Assembly (NCBI RefSeq): GCF_003313505.1 | Contig: NZ_QMHO01000005.1 | Location: 62,001 to 126,000 of the forward strand | Length of the DNA stretch: 64,000 nucleotides | Reading direction: 5' to 3' | Source: Pedobacter nanyangensis | Lineage (GTDB): Bacteria > Bacteroidota > Bacteroidia > Sphingobacteriales > Sphingobacteriaceae | Part shown: piece after piece, positions 34,915 through 42,538 of the stretch | Numbering within the stretch: position 1 is the stretch's first letter | How the letters are laid out: each line of letters opens with the position of its first letter | Position numbers and translations under genes: made by a program | The notes under the pieces: model-generated | What the model was told of the DNA's origin: nothing | What the model saw: the letters and a program-made list of their open reading frames with translations, nothing else | The model's database searches: none

Positions 34915-36217
34915 TGGCTATTTCTACTTTTATTTTCTTGCCTTTCATTTTCTCGGCAGAGAGTTTCTTTACTAACTTTTGTGCTAAGTTACGCTTTACG
35001 GCGGCATAAGTACTTAAATCTTTTACTTCTATTAAGCCTATGTCGGCTTTATTTAGTCCACCTATTTTGATAAGAAAACCCACGATATCTATTTTATTGA
35101 TTTTCTGCTTTTTGCCGGCCGCAAAGTAAATGGTTTGCCATTCACTATCCGGAGGGATTGGATAATTTCCATTGAGCTCTTCTTTTTCAATATCGTTATC
35201 GAGGTAAGGAAATTCTTCATCGTTAGCAAAAATAAGGTAGGCCGTACCTTTTGCTTTCATCCTGGCGGTACGTCCATTACGATGCGTAAAGGCCTCCTTG
35301 GTAAGTGGTAATTGGTAATGGATAATGTATTCCACTTCCGGAATATCCAATCCACGGGCAGCCAAATCAGTAGTGATTAAAATTTTCACGCTGCCATTTC
35401 TAAATTTAAGCAAGGCCCGCTCCCTATCGTCCTGCTCCATTCCTCCGTGGAAAATATCGTGCACCAAATCTTCATCAATCAGTAAGTCGCTAATTCTATC
35501 TACAGTTTCCCGGTGATTACAGAAAATAAGCATAGAATGGTCGCCAATTTTACAGATCAGCTTGAATAAAGCTTCTAGCTTCTCTTCGGCAAGCGTATCA
35601 ATTCTTTTTAAGGTTAAATCAGGCACCACTTCCTGCTGGCCCAAATAGTTAATGGTTTGATGTTCCTTAATTCCTGTAAAATCAGGCAAGTCATCCATTT
35701 TAGTGGCCGAAGTTAAGATACGTTGCTTTAGCCCGCGCAAGCAGCCGATAATGAAAGACATCTCTTGAGTGAAACCAAATTCCAACGATTTATCAAATTC
35801 ATCCAACACCAAAGTGTTGATGGTACTTTCGTCAAAATTGTTTTCGCGTAGGTGAAAGGCTATACGTCCAGGGGTACCAATTAATACCGCTGGAGCTTCA
35901 ATTAAGTTGTTACGTTCTATTTTAACGGAATGGCCTCCGTAACAGCAAATGACTTTATAACCGGTGGCCATTTGCTTAAAAACCTGCTCAATTTGCAAGC
36001 CGAGCTCTCTTGATGGCACCATGATTAAACATTGTACGCCTTTTTGCCCTTCCCTTAAATTGTGGAGTACCGGAATAAGAAAAGCCAGTGTTTTTCCAGA
36101 ACCAGTAGGTGCTAAAACGACCAGATCGCTACCAGTATCAGCTTTTAGCTTTACTTCTTCTTGTAGTGGATTGAGCTTTTGGATATTAAGGTTAGCGAGT
36201 AGCTTTTGCAGATTCAT
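34910..36217 (-). CDS. DEAD-box RNA helicase with DbpA-type C-terminal domain
   Basis: This 435-residue protein has motifs I APTGSGKT (near 42), Ia VPSRELG, Ib GTPGR, II LDEFD (the DEAD box reads DEFD), III SAT, then in domain two TTDLAARGLDIP (V) and HRNGRTARM (VI). The tail (about 365-435) is the small RNA-binding fold of DbpA/DeaD (VGFLIKIGGLNKADIGLIEV and KVEIAR). It probably remodels ribosomal RNA during 50S assembly. Ala to Phe in motif II is unusual but tolerated in some families. Compare the degraded paralogue at 60763-62070, which has the same length. Confidence 0.92.
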   Translation of the reverse strand: MNLQKLLANLNIQKLNPLQEEVKLKADTGSDLVVLAPTGSGKTLAFLIPVLHNLREGQKGVQCLIMVPSRELGLQIEQVFKQMATGYKVICCYGGHSVKIERNNLIEAPAVLIGTPGRIAFHLRENNFDESTINTLVLDEFDKSLEFGFTQEMSFIIGCLRGLKQRILTSATKMDDLPDFTGIKEHQTINYLGQQEVVPDLTLKRIDTLAEEKLEALFKLICKIGDHSMLIFCNHRETVDRISDLLIDEDLVHDIFHGGMEQDDRERALLKFRNGSVKILITTDLAARGLDIPEVEYIIHYQLPLTKEAFTHRNGRTARMKAKGTAYLIFANDEEFPYLDNDIEKEELNGNYPIPPDSEWQTIYFAAGKKQKINKIDIVGFLIKIGGLNKADIGLIEVKDLSTYAAVKRNLAQKLVKKLSAEKMKGKKIKVEIAR

Positions 36218-36227
36218 GGCACAAAGT

Positions 36228-36291
36228 TAACAGTTTTCACTCAGCAGTTTCTAGCTGATAACCACAAAGACTCAAAGAACACAAAGAAACT
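36228..36291. repeat. CAGTTT array and adjoining CACAAAG array
   Basis: AACAGTTTTCACTCAGCAG at 36230-36248 starts a short CAGTTT-type array that recurs with few changes at 37004. It is followed at 36261-36290 by a 9-bp periodic array CACAAAGAC / TCAAAGAAC / ACAAAGAAA. The remaining 240 bp to the next gene are AT-rich with no gene or clear signal. Confidence 0.5.
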
Positions 36292-36531
36292 TGATGTGAT
36301 ATTATCATTTGTAGGCAGCTGAAAAAGACAATCAATTCATCAAATAAATTGTTAAACGTTTACCTATTTACAAGCGTCATTCGTTAGCCCAAAATCAAAA
36401 ACGAATATAACTTGTTGATAAACAACAAAATGTTAGCAAATAAACAACATATAATTAAAGGAATTTTAACAATAAGCCCTTAATTTTAGGAAACCTGATT
36501 TTAGGTTGCTTTATCTTTATTACAATAACTT

Positions 36532-37005
36532 ATGACCTGGAAGAAATTTAGTGGCGAAGTTATTCATTCGTCAATCTTAGCTGAGGTAGAAAAAGCAATT
36601 CTCCGCGAAACCGAAAATGGCTTCAAATTAAAAGTCTGCATTGGCACAGATTCTCAAGTAAAAGGCAGTTACACCGATTTTGCCACGGTAATTGTACTGT
36701 TAAGGGAACATCATGGTGGCTTTATGTACATTTCCCAAGAGAAAACCACCCAAAAAATGGGAATTAAGGAAAGAATGCTGCTGGAAGTACAAAAATCAAT
36801 CGAAACAGCCTATTCTATCTGCGATTTACTGGACATTTATGATGTAGATTTGGAGGTACATGCTGATATCAACACCAATCCATCTTTTAAATCCAACAAA
36901 GCACTAAACGAAGCCATGGGTTATATTTTGAGCATGGGCTTTATTTTTAAAGCTAAACCCGAAGCTTTTGCCAGCTCTACTTGTGCAGACAAGATGGTAC
37001 ATTAA
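36532..37005 (+). CDS. YkuK-like RNase H-fold protein (DUF458)
   Basis: This 157-residue protein has the DUF458 pattern: KVCIGTDSQVKG (first acidic residue, near 40-51), DFATVIVLL, then DVDLEVHADINTNPSFKSN with further acidic residues (near 102-120) and a C-terminal AFASSTCADK segment. The arrangement of Asp residues on a ribonuclease-H-like core suggests a metal-dependent nuclease, but no activity has been assigned. It is isolated, and its stop codon lies inside the start of a CAGTTT-type repeat array. Confidence 0.8.
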   Translation: MTWKKFSGEVIHSSILAEVEKAILRETENGFKLKVCIGTDSQVKGSYTDFATVIVLLREHHGGFMYISQEKTTQKMGIKERMLLEVQKSIETAYSICDLLDIYDVDLEVHADINTNPSFKSNKALNEAMGYILSMGFIFKAKPEAFASSTCADKMVH

Positions 37006-37077
37006 CAGTTTGCGCTCAGCAGTTTACAGTTGCACGCCAAGCATGTTGGAAACCAGCTATTGAAAACTGGCAACTGA
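37003..37077. repeat. CAGTTT-type repeat array with inverted end
   Basis: AACAGTTTGCGCTCAGCAG (37004-37022) is nearly the same as 36230-36248, and a further CAGTTTACAGTTG follows. The right end, AACTGGCAACTG (about 37064-37075), is inverted relative to it. The unit length is about 7 bp, so the array parallels the TAG-heptamer family with another core sequence. Confidence 0.5.
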
Positions 37078-37078
37078 A

Positions 37079-37654
37079 TTACCATGTTTTAGTAATCACT
37101 TTCTTTTCGGGAGGCTGAGGAGCCGGTACTGTTTTATGAAGCAAATGATCCTTTAGGCGTGCAGCAAATGCTGTAGCATATTTTGAAGTTTGCAGTCGAT
37201 AATCTTCCCATTGCTCAACGTTCCATTTTTTGGGATCTGTTTCAAGCGGGATACCCACCGTAGTGCTTGGCACAAAATTGCCGTATCTGTCTTTTTGATA
37301 GGGAAAAAACTCAAAGTCGCTTAACCAAAAACGATACTTCCCGCCATTGGTTTCAAAATAAAATCGATAAGCTATTTCACCAGAAGGGTGCGACAGCATT
37401 GCGGCGCCTTTTCTGATGACCAGCTTACCACTGGCAACCAATTGTTTGCCGCTCGCTAAAACAACAGGTTTAAGCTTTTGCTTTTGAATAAACTGCTGTA
37501 CTCTTATTTGCAGGGTATCTTGCGGAATCGCTGTATTTACGACCTCATAATAGAGGTATTTCCCTGTTTCGTCTTTGGGCAATTGAGCTGTTTCTTGTGC
37601 ACCCAACAGCATTGAAAAACCCAGCAACAACACTAACAACGGTACTATTTTCAT
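37079..37654 (-). CDS. Exported DUF4468-like protein
   Basis: This 191-residue protein has a signal peptide (1-19, ending LLGAQ). The mature part follows the TBP-like-fold DUF4468 pattern of Bacteroidota: YLYYEVVNT near the start, a helix VQQFIQKQ, strands ending GEIAYRFYFETNGGKYRFWLSDF (key part YRFWLSDFEF), and a C-terminal helix with EQWEDYR. The proline-rich tail (PAPQPPEKKV) is unusual. It is presumably periplasmic. The function is unknown. It is located downstream of the BBP2 porin but separated by a hairpin. Confidence 0.65.
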   Translation of the reverse strand: MKIVPLLVLLLGFSMLLGAQETAQLPKDETGKYLYYEVVNTAIPQDTLQIRVQQFIQKQKLKPVVLASGKQLVASGKLVIRKGAAMLSHPSGEIAYRFYFETNGGKYRFWLSDFEFFPYQKDRYGNFVPSTTVGIPLETDPKKWNVEQWEDYRLQTSKYATAFAARLKDHLLHKTVPAPQPPEKKVITKTW

Positions 37655-37674
37655 AAAATATGCTTTAAAGAATG

Positions 37675-37700
37675 AAGCGTCCCGAAAATCCGGGACGCTT
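37675..37700 (-). terminator. Hairpin after the BBP2 porin gene
   Basis: AAGCGTCCCG (37675-37684) and CGGGACGCTT (37691-37700) form a perfect 10-bp stem. Only a weak T-run follows on either strand, so termination of the leftward porin gene is likely but not certain. Confidence 0.7.
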
Positions 37701-37728
37701 TCTGGTTGTGATTAGCTTATCGTAAAGG

Positions 37729-38772
37729 CTAAAAGCTATAAACTGCGGCTAATGAAAATTGCGCTGCAGATTTATTTAATGTGGTTCCATCACTTTTAAC
37801 AAAGCCTTGGCTAAAATCCTTATCGTTATCAAAACGCACTTCCGGGATAAAGGTTAAACCTCCAGATTTGATATTGCCTGATAGCGTGAATGAGGTTACA
37901 CTGGCACTTGGCCCACCTGAAATTCCCTTATAGTTAAAGTATTCGGCCCTTAAACCTAAAGCTACGGATGGAGTAAAAGCATATTGCGGATAAAGCGCTA
38001 CGCCCGAATAACCAAATTTATCATCGCCAGCACTCAAATCGGCGGCATTTAAACCAATCTTTACCTTGTCGGTAATTTGATAAGCAGTGGTCAAATCAAT
38101 TACAGTGCTGTAATTGCCATAGCCATCCAAGCCATGCAAACCATTGATATAGGCGGTCCAGCCTTTCACTGGCGAAATCATTAACTGGCCTCCCAAGCTA
38201 GATACTCCACGGGAAGCACGGTATTGGTTCCACTCGTTAAACAAACCTACCATGAGGCTCACTTTATCAGAAAAAGCATAGGTTCCTTTGATCCCTGCAT
38301 TTTGGAATGGGCCAGAACCGAATAAATAAGAAGTTGAATAGTTAAAGTTAGCGGCAGGTGAAATCACCTCGTAACCGATAAAAGTCCCCATATAACCTGC
38401 TGTCATACTAAATTTATCGGTGAAAGCATAGTTCACATATAAATTTTGGATATTGAAACCATTAGCCGTTGGATCATATCCACCAGCAGCATCGGGTATT
38501 GATTCATACTGGCCCCTGGGACCGAAAGAAAGTTCACCTACAAAAGAGGCCTTCCCGGTTGTTTTTTTAAGGGCCAAATCTATCATTCCAAGGGAAACAG
38601 AATTTTGTTCGCCCGCAAAATAGGTTTTGATATTGCCAGACTTGTTGAAATCATATTTATAATAGGTATCTACCGAACCTGATATTTCAAGTGGAGAAGC
38701 TTTTTCTTGTGCAACAGCTACGGTTGCGGTAGTTAATAATAAAAGGGATAATGCAGCTATATTTTTTTTCAT
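37729..38772 (-). CDS. BBP2-family outer-membrane porin
   Basis: This is a 347-residue protein from ATG 38772 (MKKNIAALSLLLLTT); an ATG four codons upstream is also possible. The signal peptide ends at VAVAQ. The mature protein opens LEISGSVDTYYKYDFN, alternates amphipathic strands and ends FSLAAVYSF with C-terminal Phe, as in OM barrels of the OmpL-like BBP2 family (putative porin). It follows amt in the same direction. This pairing recurs in Bacteroidota, so it may let ammonium or small solutes cross the outer membrane. Confidence 0.88.
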   Translation of the reverse strand: MKKNIAALSLLLLTTATVAVAQEKASPLEISGSVDTYYKYDFNKSGNIKTYFAGEQNSVSLGMIDLALKKTTGKASFVGELSFGPRGQYESIPDAAGGYDPTANGFNIQNLYVNYAFTDKFSMTAGYMGTFIGYEVISPAANFNYSTSYLFGSGPFQNAGIKGTYAFSDKVSLMVGLFNEWNQYRASRGVSSLGGQLMISPVKGWTAYINGLHGLDGYGNYSTVIDLTTAYQITDKVKIGLNAADLSAGDDKFGYSGVALYPQYAFTPSVALGLRAEYFNYKGISGGPSASVTSFTLSGNIKSGGLTFIPEVRFDNDKDFSQGFVKSDGTTLNKSAAQFSLAAVYSF

Positions 38773-38784
38773 CTTGTTTATCAT

Positions 38785-39117
38785 TTTTATTTAAAAAGTG
38801 ATGAAGCAATATGATCTTTCACTGTCTGAAAAACCATGATAGTTCATTTTTTTAAAGAGTTAAATAATTGATTATATCTCCTATAGGTAGAAGATTATCA
38901 TATAGCATAGTGCAAAATTTAATCAAAGCAGTCCCACCCAACTCCAAACTAGGAGCCGTATTCAAAAAATTGTTCTGTTTAAGGAAATGTTCATCCAAGC
39001 ATTTCCAGGCTTCTAATCTCCCCAGCCTGTGTTTATAGCAGACCGGGGAGACAGAAATTATACATCAAAACAATTTAACATCATGATTTTTAACTTAGCC
39101 TAAGCGGGGAAATGGAA
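38785..39117 (-). other. Spacer between amt and porin genes with one hairpin
   Basis: The 333 bp have no open gene. TCTCCCC (39017-39023) pairs with GGGGAGA (39045-39051), which could be the amt terminator, though no clear U-tract follows. The part next to the porin is AT-rich and should hold its promoter, but no exact TAnnTTTG box was found. Confidence 0.4.
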
Positions 39118-40476
39118 TTAGTTATTAGGGACTTCCTGTCCAGATACGATTAGCGTTCCTTGCGTGTATTTCTCATTATGCTGAGAAGCATCCAAGCCTT
39201 CTTCTTCTTCATCAGCGCTTACACGGATTGGAAGAATCAAATTGATTACTTTAAAGATGGCAAAAGACACCACAAAGCTGAACACTACCACCAATAACAT
39301 TCCTTTCAGTTGGATAAAGAAAAACTCGGGATTACCGTAAAGCAAGCCATCAACCCCTGCACCGTTTACCGTTTTAGTAGCAAATACGCCTGTTAAAAGC
39401 ATTCCTACAATACCGCCTACACCATGACAAGGAAATACATCCAAGGTATCGTCTAAGGCTGTTTTTTGTTTCCAAGAAACCACCAAATTAGATACAATGG
39501 CAGCAAATACACCGATAAATATGCTAGAAGGAATGCTTACAAAGCCAGCACCCGGGGTAATGGCTACCAAACCTACTACTGCCCCAATACAAAAACCTAA
39601 AACTGATGGTTTTTTACCTCTGGCGGCATCAAAGAACATCCAAGACAAACCTGCCGAACCGGCGGCCACGTTGGTAGTTACAAAGGCCGACACTGCCAAG
39701 GCATTTGCGCCCAAGGCCGAACCTGCGTTGAAACCGAACCAACCGAACCAAAGTAAGCCCGTACCAATTAATACGTAAGGAATATTTGCTGGTGGCACCT
39801 CTTTGTGCTCTAAATGTGATCTTCTGCGTTTTAGCACCAAAGCACCAGCCAAAGCCGCCATACCTGCAGAAATATGCACTACGGTACCTCCCGCAAAGTC
39901 GAGCACGCCCATTTTAAACAAGATACCTTCTGAATGCCAAGTCCAATGTGCCAATGGCGAATAAACAAGAATGGCAAAAAGCACAATAAACAGGATATAC
40001 GAAGTAAATCGGATACGCTCTGCGACTGCTCCTACCACCAAACCAGGTGTAATAATGGCAAACATACATTGGAAAATAGCGAACAGCGACAAAGGAATAG
40101 TACCCCACGCTGGTCCAGAATTTACCCCCTGAAAGAAGAAAAAGGTTTTAGGGTTACCAATTAAACCACCAATGGAATCGCCAAAAGCTAAGCTAAAGCC
40201 TACGATTACCCAAAGTACAGAAATGATGCCTGCGGCCACCACACTTTTAATCATGGTTGACAATACATTTTTGCGATGCACCATTCCACCATAGAAAAAA
40301 GCCAAACCTGGAGTCATTAAAAACACCAATGCCGAGGCGATCAAAACAAAAGCAATGTCTGGCGCACTGTACTTTCCGTCATCAAAGTTTGTTAATGGCT
40401 TAATAAATAATGCGGCAACTGCAACTAACATTAAAATTGCGAAGGGTGCCCACTGTTTAAATAAAACTTTACTCAT
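39118..40476 (-). CDS. amt: Ammonium transporter
   Basis: This 452-residue protein has eleven or twelve membrane helices (the first acting as a signal-like segment). Amt landmarks are AFFYGGMVHRKNVLSTM, the transport His in AGGTVVHISAG, GLLWFGWFGFNAGSALGAN with the Phe gate region, and the second pore His in FPCHGVGGIVGM. The C-terminal tail (about 420-452) is charged and would face P-II regulators. No glnK/P-II gene lies next to it, which is unusual for amt. A good promoter lies upstream at 40501-40528. Confidence 0.97.
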   Translation of the reverse strand: MSKVLFKQWAPFAILMLVAVAALFIKPLTNFDDGKYSAPDIAFVLIASALVFLMTPGLAFFYGGMVHRKNVLSTMIKSVVAAGIISVLWVIVGFSLAFGDSIGGLIGNPKTFFFFQGVNSGPAWGTIPLSLFAIFQCMFAIITPGLVVGAVAERIRFTSYILFIVLFAILVYSPLAHWTWHSEGILFKMGVLDFAGGTVVHISAGMAALAGALVLKRRRSHLEHKEVPPANIPYVLIGTGLLWFGWFGFNAGSALGANALAVSAFVTTNVAAGSAGLSWMFFDAARGKKPSVLGFCIGAVVGLVAITPGAGFVSIPSSIFIGVFAAIVSNLVVSWKQKTALDDTLDVFPCHGVGGIVGMLLTGVFATKTVNGAGVDGLLYGNPEFFFIQLKGMLLVVVFSFVVSFAIFKVINLILPIRVSADEEEEGLDASQHNEKYTQGTLIVSGQEVPNN

Positions 40477-40500
40477 AATTTAAATTTTAGTGTTTGATTT

Positions 40501-40528
40501 CAAACCTAAATTATAAATAAGATTCCAA
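40501..40528 (-). promoter_or_regulatory. amt promoter
   Basis: Read leftward: TTG (complement of 40526-40528), a 17 bp spacer, then TAGGTTTG (complement of 40501-40508), an exact TAnnTTTG box, 24 bp before the amt ATG. Confidence 0.65.
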
Positions 40529-40780
40529 TTTTCATTACAATTTTTACATTTTTTTAATAAATTTTTAATTTTAATTCAAATAAAACAACAAAAAAGCAAT
40601 AAAATATCATACAAAATCAAAAAACAAACAAATCAAAACATAAAAACAACAGCAAAACACCAGTTAAATTCAAAAAACAAACACAAAAACATATTTAAAA
40701 ACCTAAAACACACAAAAAAACATACATAAAATCAGAAAAACATATTTAACTTATACATACCACCTAAAAAAACACACATC
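40509..40780. other. Nearly G-free, A/C-rich spacer
   Basis: Across about 270 bp the + strand has roughly five G residues, while A is dominant and C common. The last 220 bp (40561-40780) contain four G. There is no open reading frame of note. Such skew means transcripts from the + strand would be unstructured. See findings. Confidence 0.6.
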
Positions 40781-40884
40781 AAAGCTGATACTGAAATAAA
40801 TTTGCTTCGCAGCCACTTCGTGGTCAGCATGACGAACCGCTCATTTGGCGTCACCCTGAATTTATTTCAGGGTCGGCAAAACAA
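40781..40884 (+). repeat. Composite hairpin repeat, copy 1
   Basis: This is a 104 bp element. CTGAAATAAATT (40791-40802) is exactly inverted in AATTTATTTCAG (40859-40870). GCTGA at the left end matches TCGGC at the right end except for one base. Inside is CCACTTCGTGG, a small palindrome. Copy 2 at 41041 differs at three positions. The motif TGAATTTATTTCAGGGT is a widespread Bacteroidota intergenic repeat. Confidence 0.75.
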
Positions 40885-40917
40885 AGCCGACATCTTGCCC
40901 TAAAAACCAACTAAACC

Positions 40918-41018
40918 ATAATCGAACTCAAGTCTATAGACAGCCCCTCCCATTACCCTACAAAGAATGGATCATTAGAAAACATAAAATATCCGTCCAA
41001 TAACCTGAGTTCGATTAT
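40918..41018. repeat. Inverted 15-mers ATAATCGAACTCAAG / CCTGAGTTCGATTAT
   Basis: The 15-mer at 40918-40932 and its inverted copy at 41004-41018 (one mismatch) enclose 71 bp, including the perfect palindrome GTCTATAGAC at 40933-40942. A third copy, in the + direction, is at 41179-41193. Confidence 0.65.
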
Positions 41019-41040
41019 TAAAAGCACTAAACAGACCGTT

Positions 41041-41193
41041 AAAGCTGATGCTGAAATAAATTTGCTTCGCAGCTACTTCGTGGTCAGCATGACGAACCGC
41101 TCATTTGGCGTCACCCTGAATTTATTTCAGGGTCAGCAAAACAAGAAAAGACTTATACAACTATAAATCAATATAATAATAATCGAACTCAGG
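41041..41193 (+). repeat. Composite hairpin repeat, copy 2, with trailing 15-mer
   Basis: 41041-41144 repeats 40781-40884 with three substitutions. Here the outer arms GCTGA and TCAGC pair perfectly. It is followed 34 bp later by ATAATCGAACTCAGG (41179-41193), the same spacing as in copy 1, so repeat plus 15-mer form one unit present twice. The rest of 40477-41238 holds no gene. Confidence 0.7.
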
Positions 41194-41238
41194 TCAATAA
41201 AATGGATTGAAAGAAATTACTGCAGGAAATTAGAAAAA

Positions 41239-42189
41239 TTAGATTTCTTGATAGGCTGAACCTTGGACAACGCCCCTACGCTCTATCTCTTTATCAATAT
41301 AAGATTGTATTGACGATTTTTTGATGCCCCAGTTTGGCGCAATTAGCAAATCCCAATCGGAAATACCAAACAGCCGCTGAATTACAATATCTGGACGTAA
41401 CAATGGGATTAATTCGCAAAGCAAATCGGTATATTCCTCTAAACTGAATAGCTTAAATGGATTTTTTTTGTACTTAACGCCCATAATAGAGCCTTCTACA
41501 ATATGCAAATGATGGAATTTCACAAACTTAATTTGCGGAAACCTGTTGATTTCATGAATATAGCCATGCATCATCTCCCTGGTTTCCCATGGAAAACCGA
41601 AAATAGTATGCACGCAGAGGTTAAGCTTGGTGTTCTCTAACAACTTCACGGCTTCTACAAACTCCCCATGGCTACAGCCCCTATTGATCTGGTCCAATGT
41701 TTCATCATAAATGGATTCCATTCCCATTTCCAAATCTACATCATATCTATCGGTATAACTTTCCAATAGCGCTACCTTTTCGGCATCAATGCAGTCAGGA
41801 CGTGTACCCACTGCAAACCCCACTACCTCTTCTTTGTTGATTGAAAGGGCTTCATCATACATCATTTTTAAATAATGCGTTGGAGCGTAAGTATTGGTAT
41901 TGGGCTGGAAATAAACGATGAACTTTTCGGCACGGTAAGAGTTACGTGCTCTTTGCATTCCCTCTACCAACTGTTCTTTAATGGTTGGAAGTTTACGGGA
42001 AAGTTCAGGCGTAAACGAATCTACATTACAATAGGTGCAGCCGCCGTAGCCTTTGCTACCGTCGCGATTTGGGCAGGTAAAGCCGCCATCAACAATCACT
42101 TTAAACACCCGCTGACCGTTGTAGTGCTCGCGTAAATAGGTTCCGTAGTTGTTATAACCCTTTATGCCCGAATCCAATGCTGTTCCCAT
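41239..42189 (-). CDS. TIGR01212-family radical SAM protein (YhcC-like)
   Basis: This 316-residue enzyme has its cluster cysteines in CPNRDGSKGYGGCTYCN (near 40-56), the TIGR01212 form of the radical SAM motif. Further family segments are YFQPNTNTYAP, VGTRPDCI, and a C-terminal IQRLFGISDWDLLIAPNWG. It should bind a 4Fe-4S cluster and SAM. The reaction is unknown; some relatives act on tRNA or metabolites. The length and motifs are normal. No adjacent partner gene is suggested. Confidence 0.9.
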   Translation of the reverse strand: MGTALDSGIKGYNNYGTYLREHYNGQRVFKVIVDGGFTCPNRDGSKGYGGCTYCNVDSFTPELSRKLPTIKEQLVEGMQRARNSYRAEKFIVYFQPNTNTYAPTHYLKMMYDEALSINKEEVVGFAVGTRPDCIDAEKVALLESYTDRYDVDLEMGMESIYDETLDQINRGCSHGEFVEAVKLLENTKLNLCVHTIFGFPWETREMMHGYIHEINRFPQIKFVKFHHLHIVEGSIMGVKYKKNPFKLFSLEEYTDLLCELIPLLRPDIVIQRLFGISDWDLLIAPNWGIKKSSIQSYIDKEIERRGVVQGSAYQEI

Positions 42190-42206
42190 TGGGGCAAAAA
42201 TACAGA

Positions 42207-42243
42207 AAATAGATTTTAGATTTACGATTTTAGATTTACGATT
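42207..42243. repeat. 14-bp tandem repeat
   Basis: The unit ATTTTAGATTTACG occurs twice in direct succession and continues into a third partial copy. It lies just upstream of the radical SAM start. Confidence 0.7.
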
Positions 42244-42257
42244 TTGAAAGGCAAGGC

Positions 42258-42432
42258 TTTTGGGGTAAGGTTAACGCAAAGAAAGGAAGGAGTTTCGCAA
42301 AGAACGCAAAGCCCCTCGTTGCCGCAAAAACCTCGTAAGCTTAGCCACTTTTGGGGTAAGGTTAACGCAAAGAAAGAAGAAGTTTCGCAAAGAACGCAAA
42401 GCCCCTCGTTGCCGGAAAAACCTACGAGGTTT
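42258..42432. repeat. 91-bp tandem duplication built on GCAAAG repeats
   Basis: Copy 1 (42258-42348) and copy 2 (42349-about 42432) both start TTTTGGGGTAAGGTTAACGC and contain GTTTCGCAAAGAACGCAAAG and CCCCTCGTTGCCG. They diverge slightly at their ends. Each is itself made of GCAAAGAA-type short repeats. The second copy ends in the hairpin AAACCT-acg-AGGTTT. At about 42451-42470 a further palindrome (ATCCCTCG...CGGGAT) follows. Apparent open frames here are repeat artefacts. Confidence 0.75.
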
Positions 42433-42488
42433 AATTTAAACAACATAGAGATCCCTCGAAACTCGGGATGACAAATCGCCTCCAAACA

Positions 42489-42520
42489 CAAAGGGAGCAT
42501 CACTCATGACACTCCCTTTG
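42489..42520 (-). terminator. Terminator of the leftward APC permease gene
   Basis: CAAAGGGAG and CTCCCTTTG form a 9-bp stem with a loop of 14 bases. Read leftward it is followed by a T-rich stretch. It lies 19 bp past the permease stop. Confidence 0.7.
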
Positions 42521-42538
42521 TTTTATCTTAGCTAAGCC

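Noticed and set aside
42222..42503. Open frames on both strands through the 91-bp tandem repeat
   Set aside because: They exist only because the repeat lacks stop codons; the translated sequence repeats in step with the DNA.
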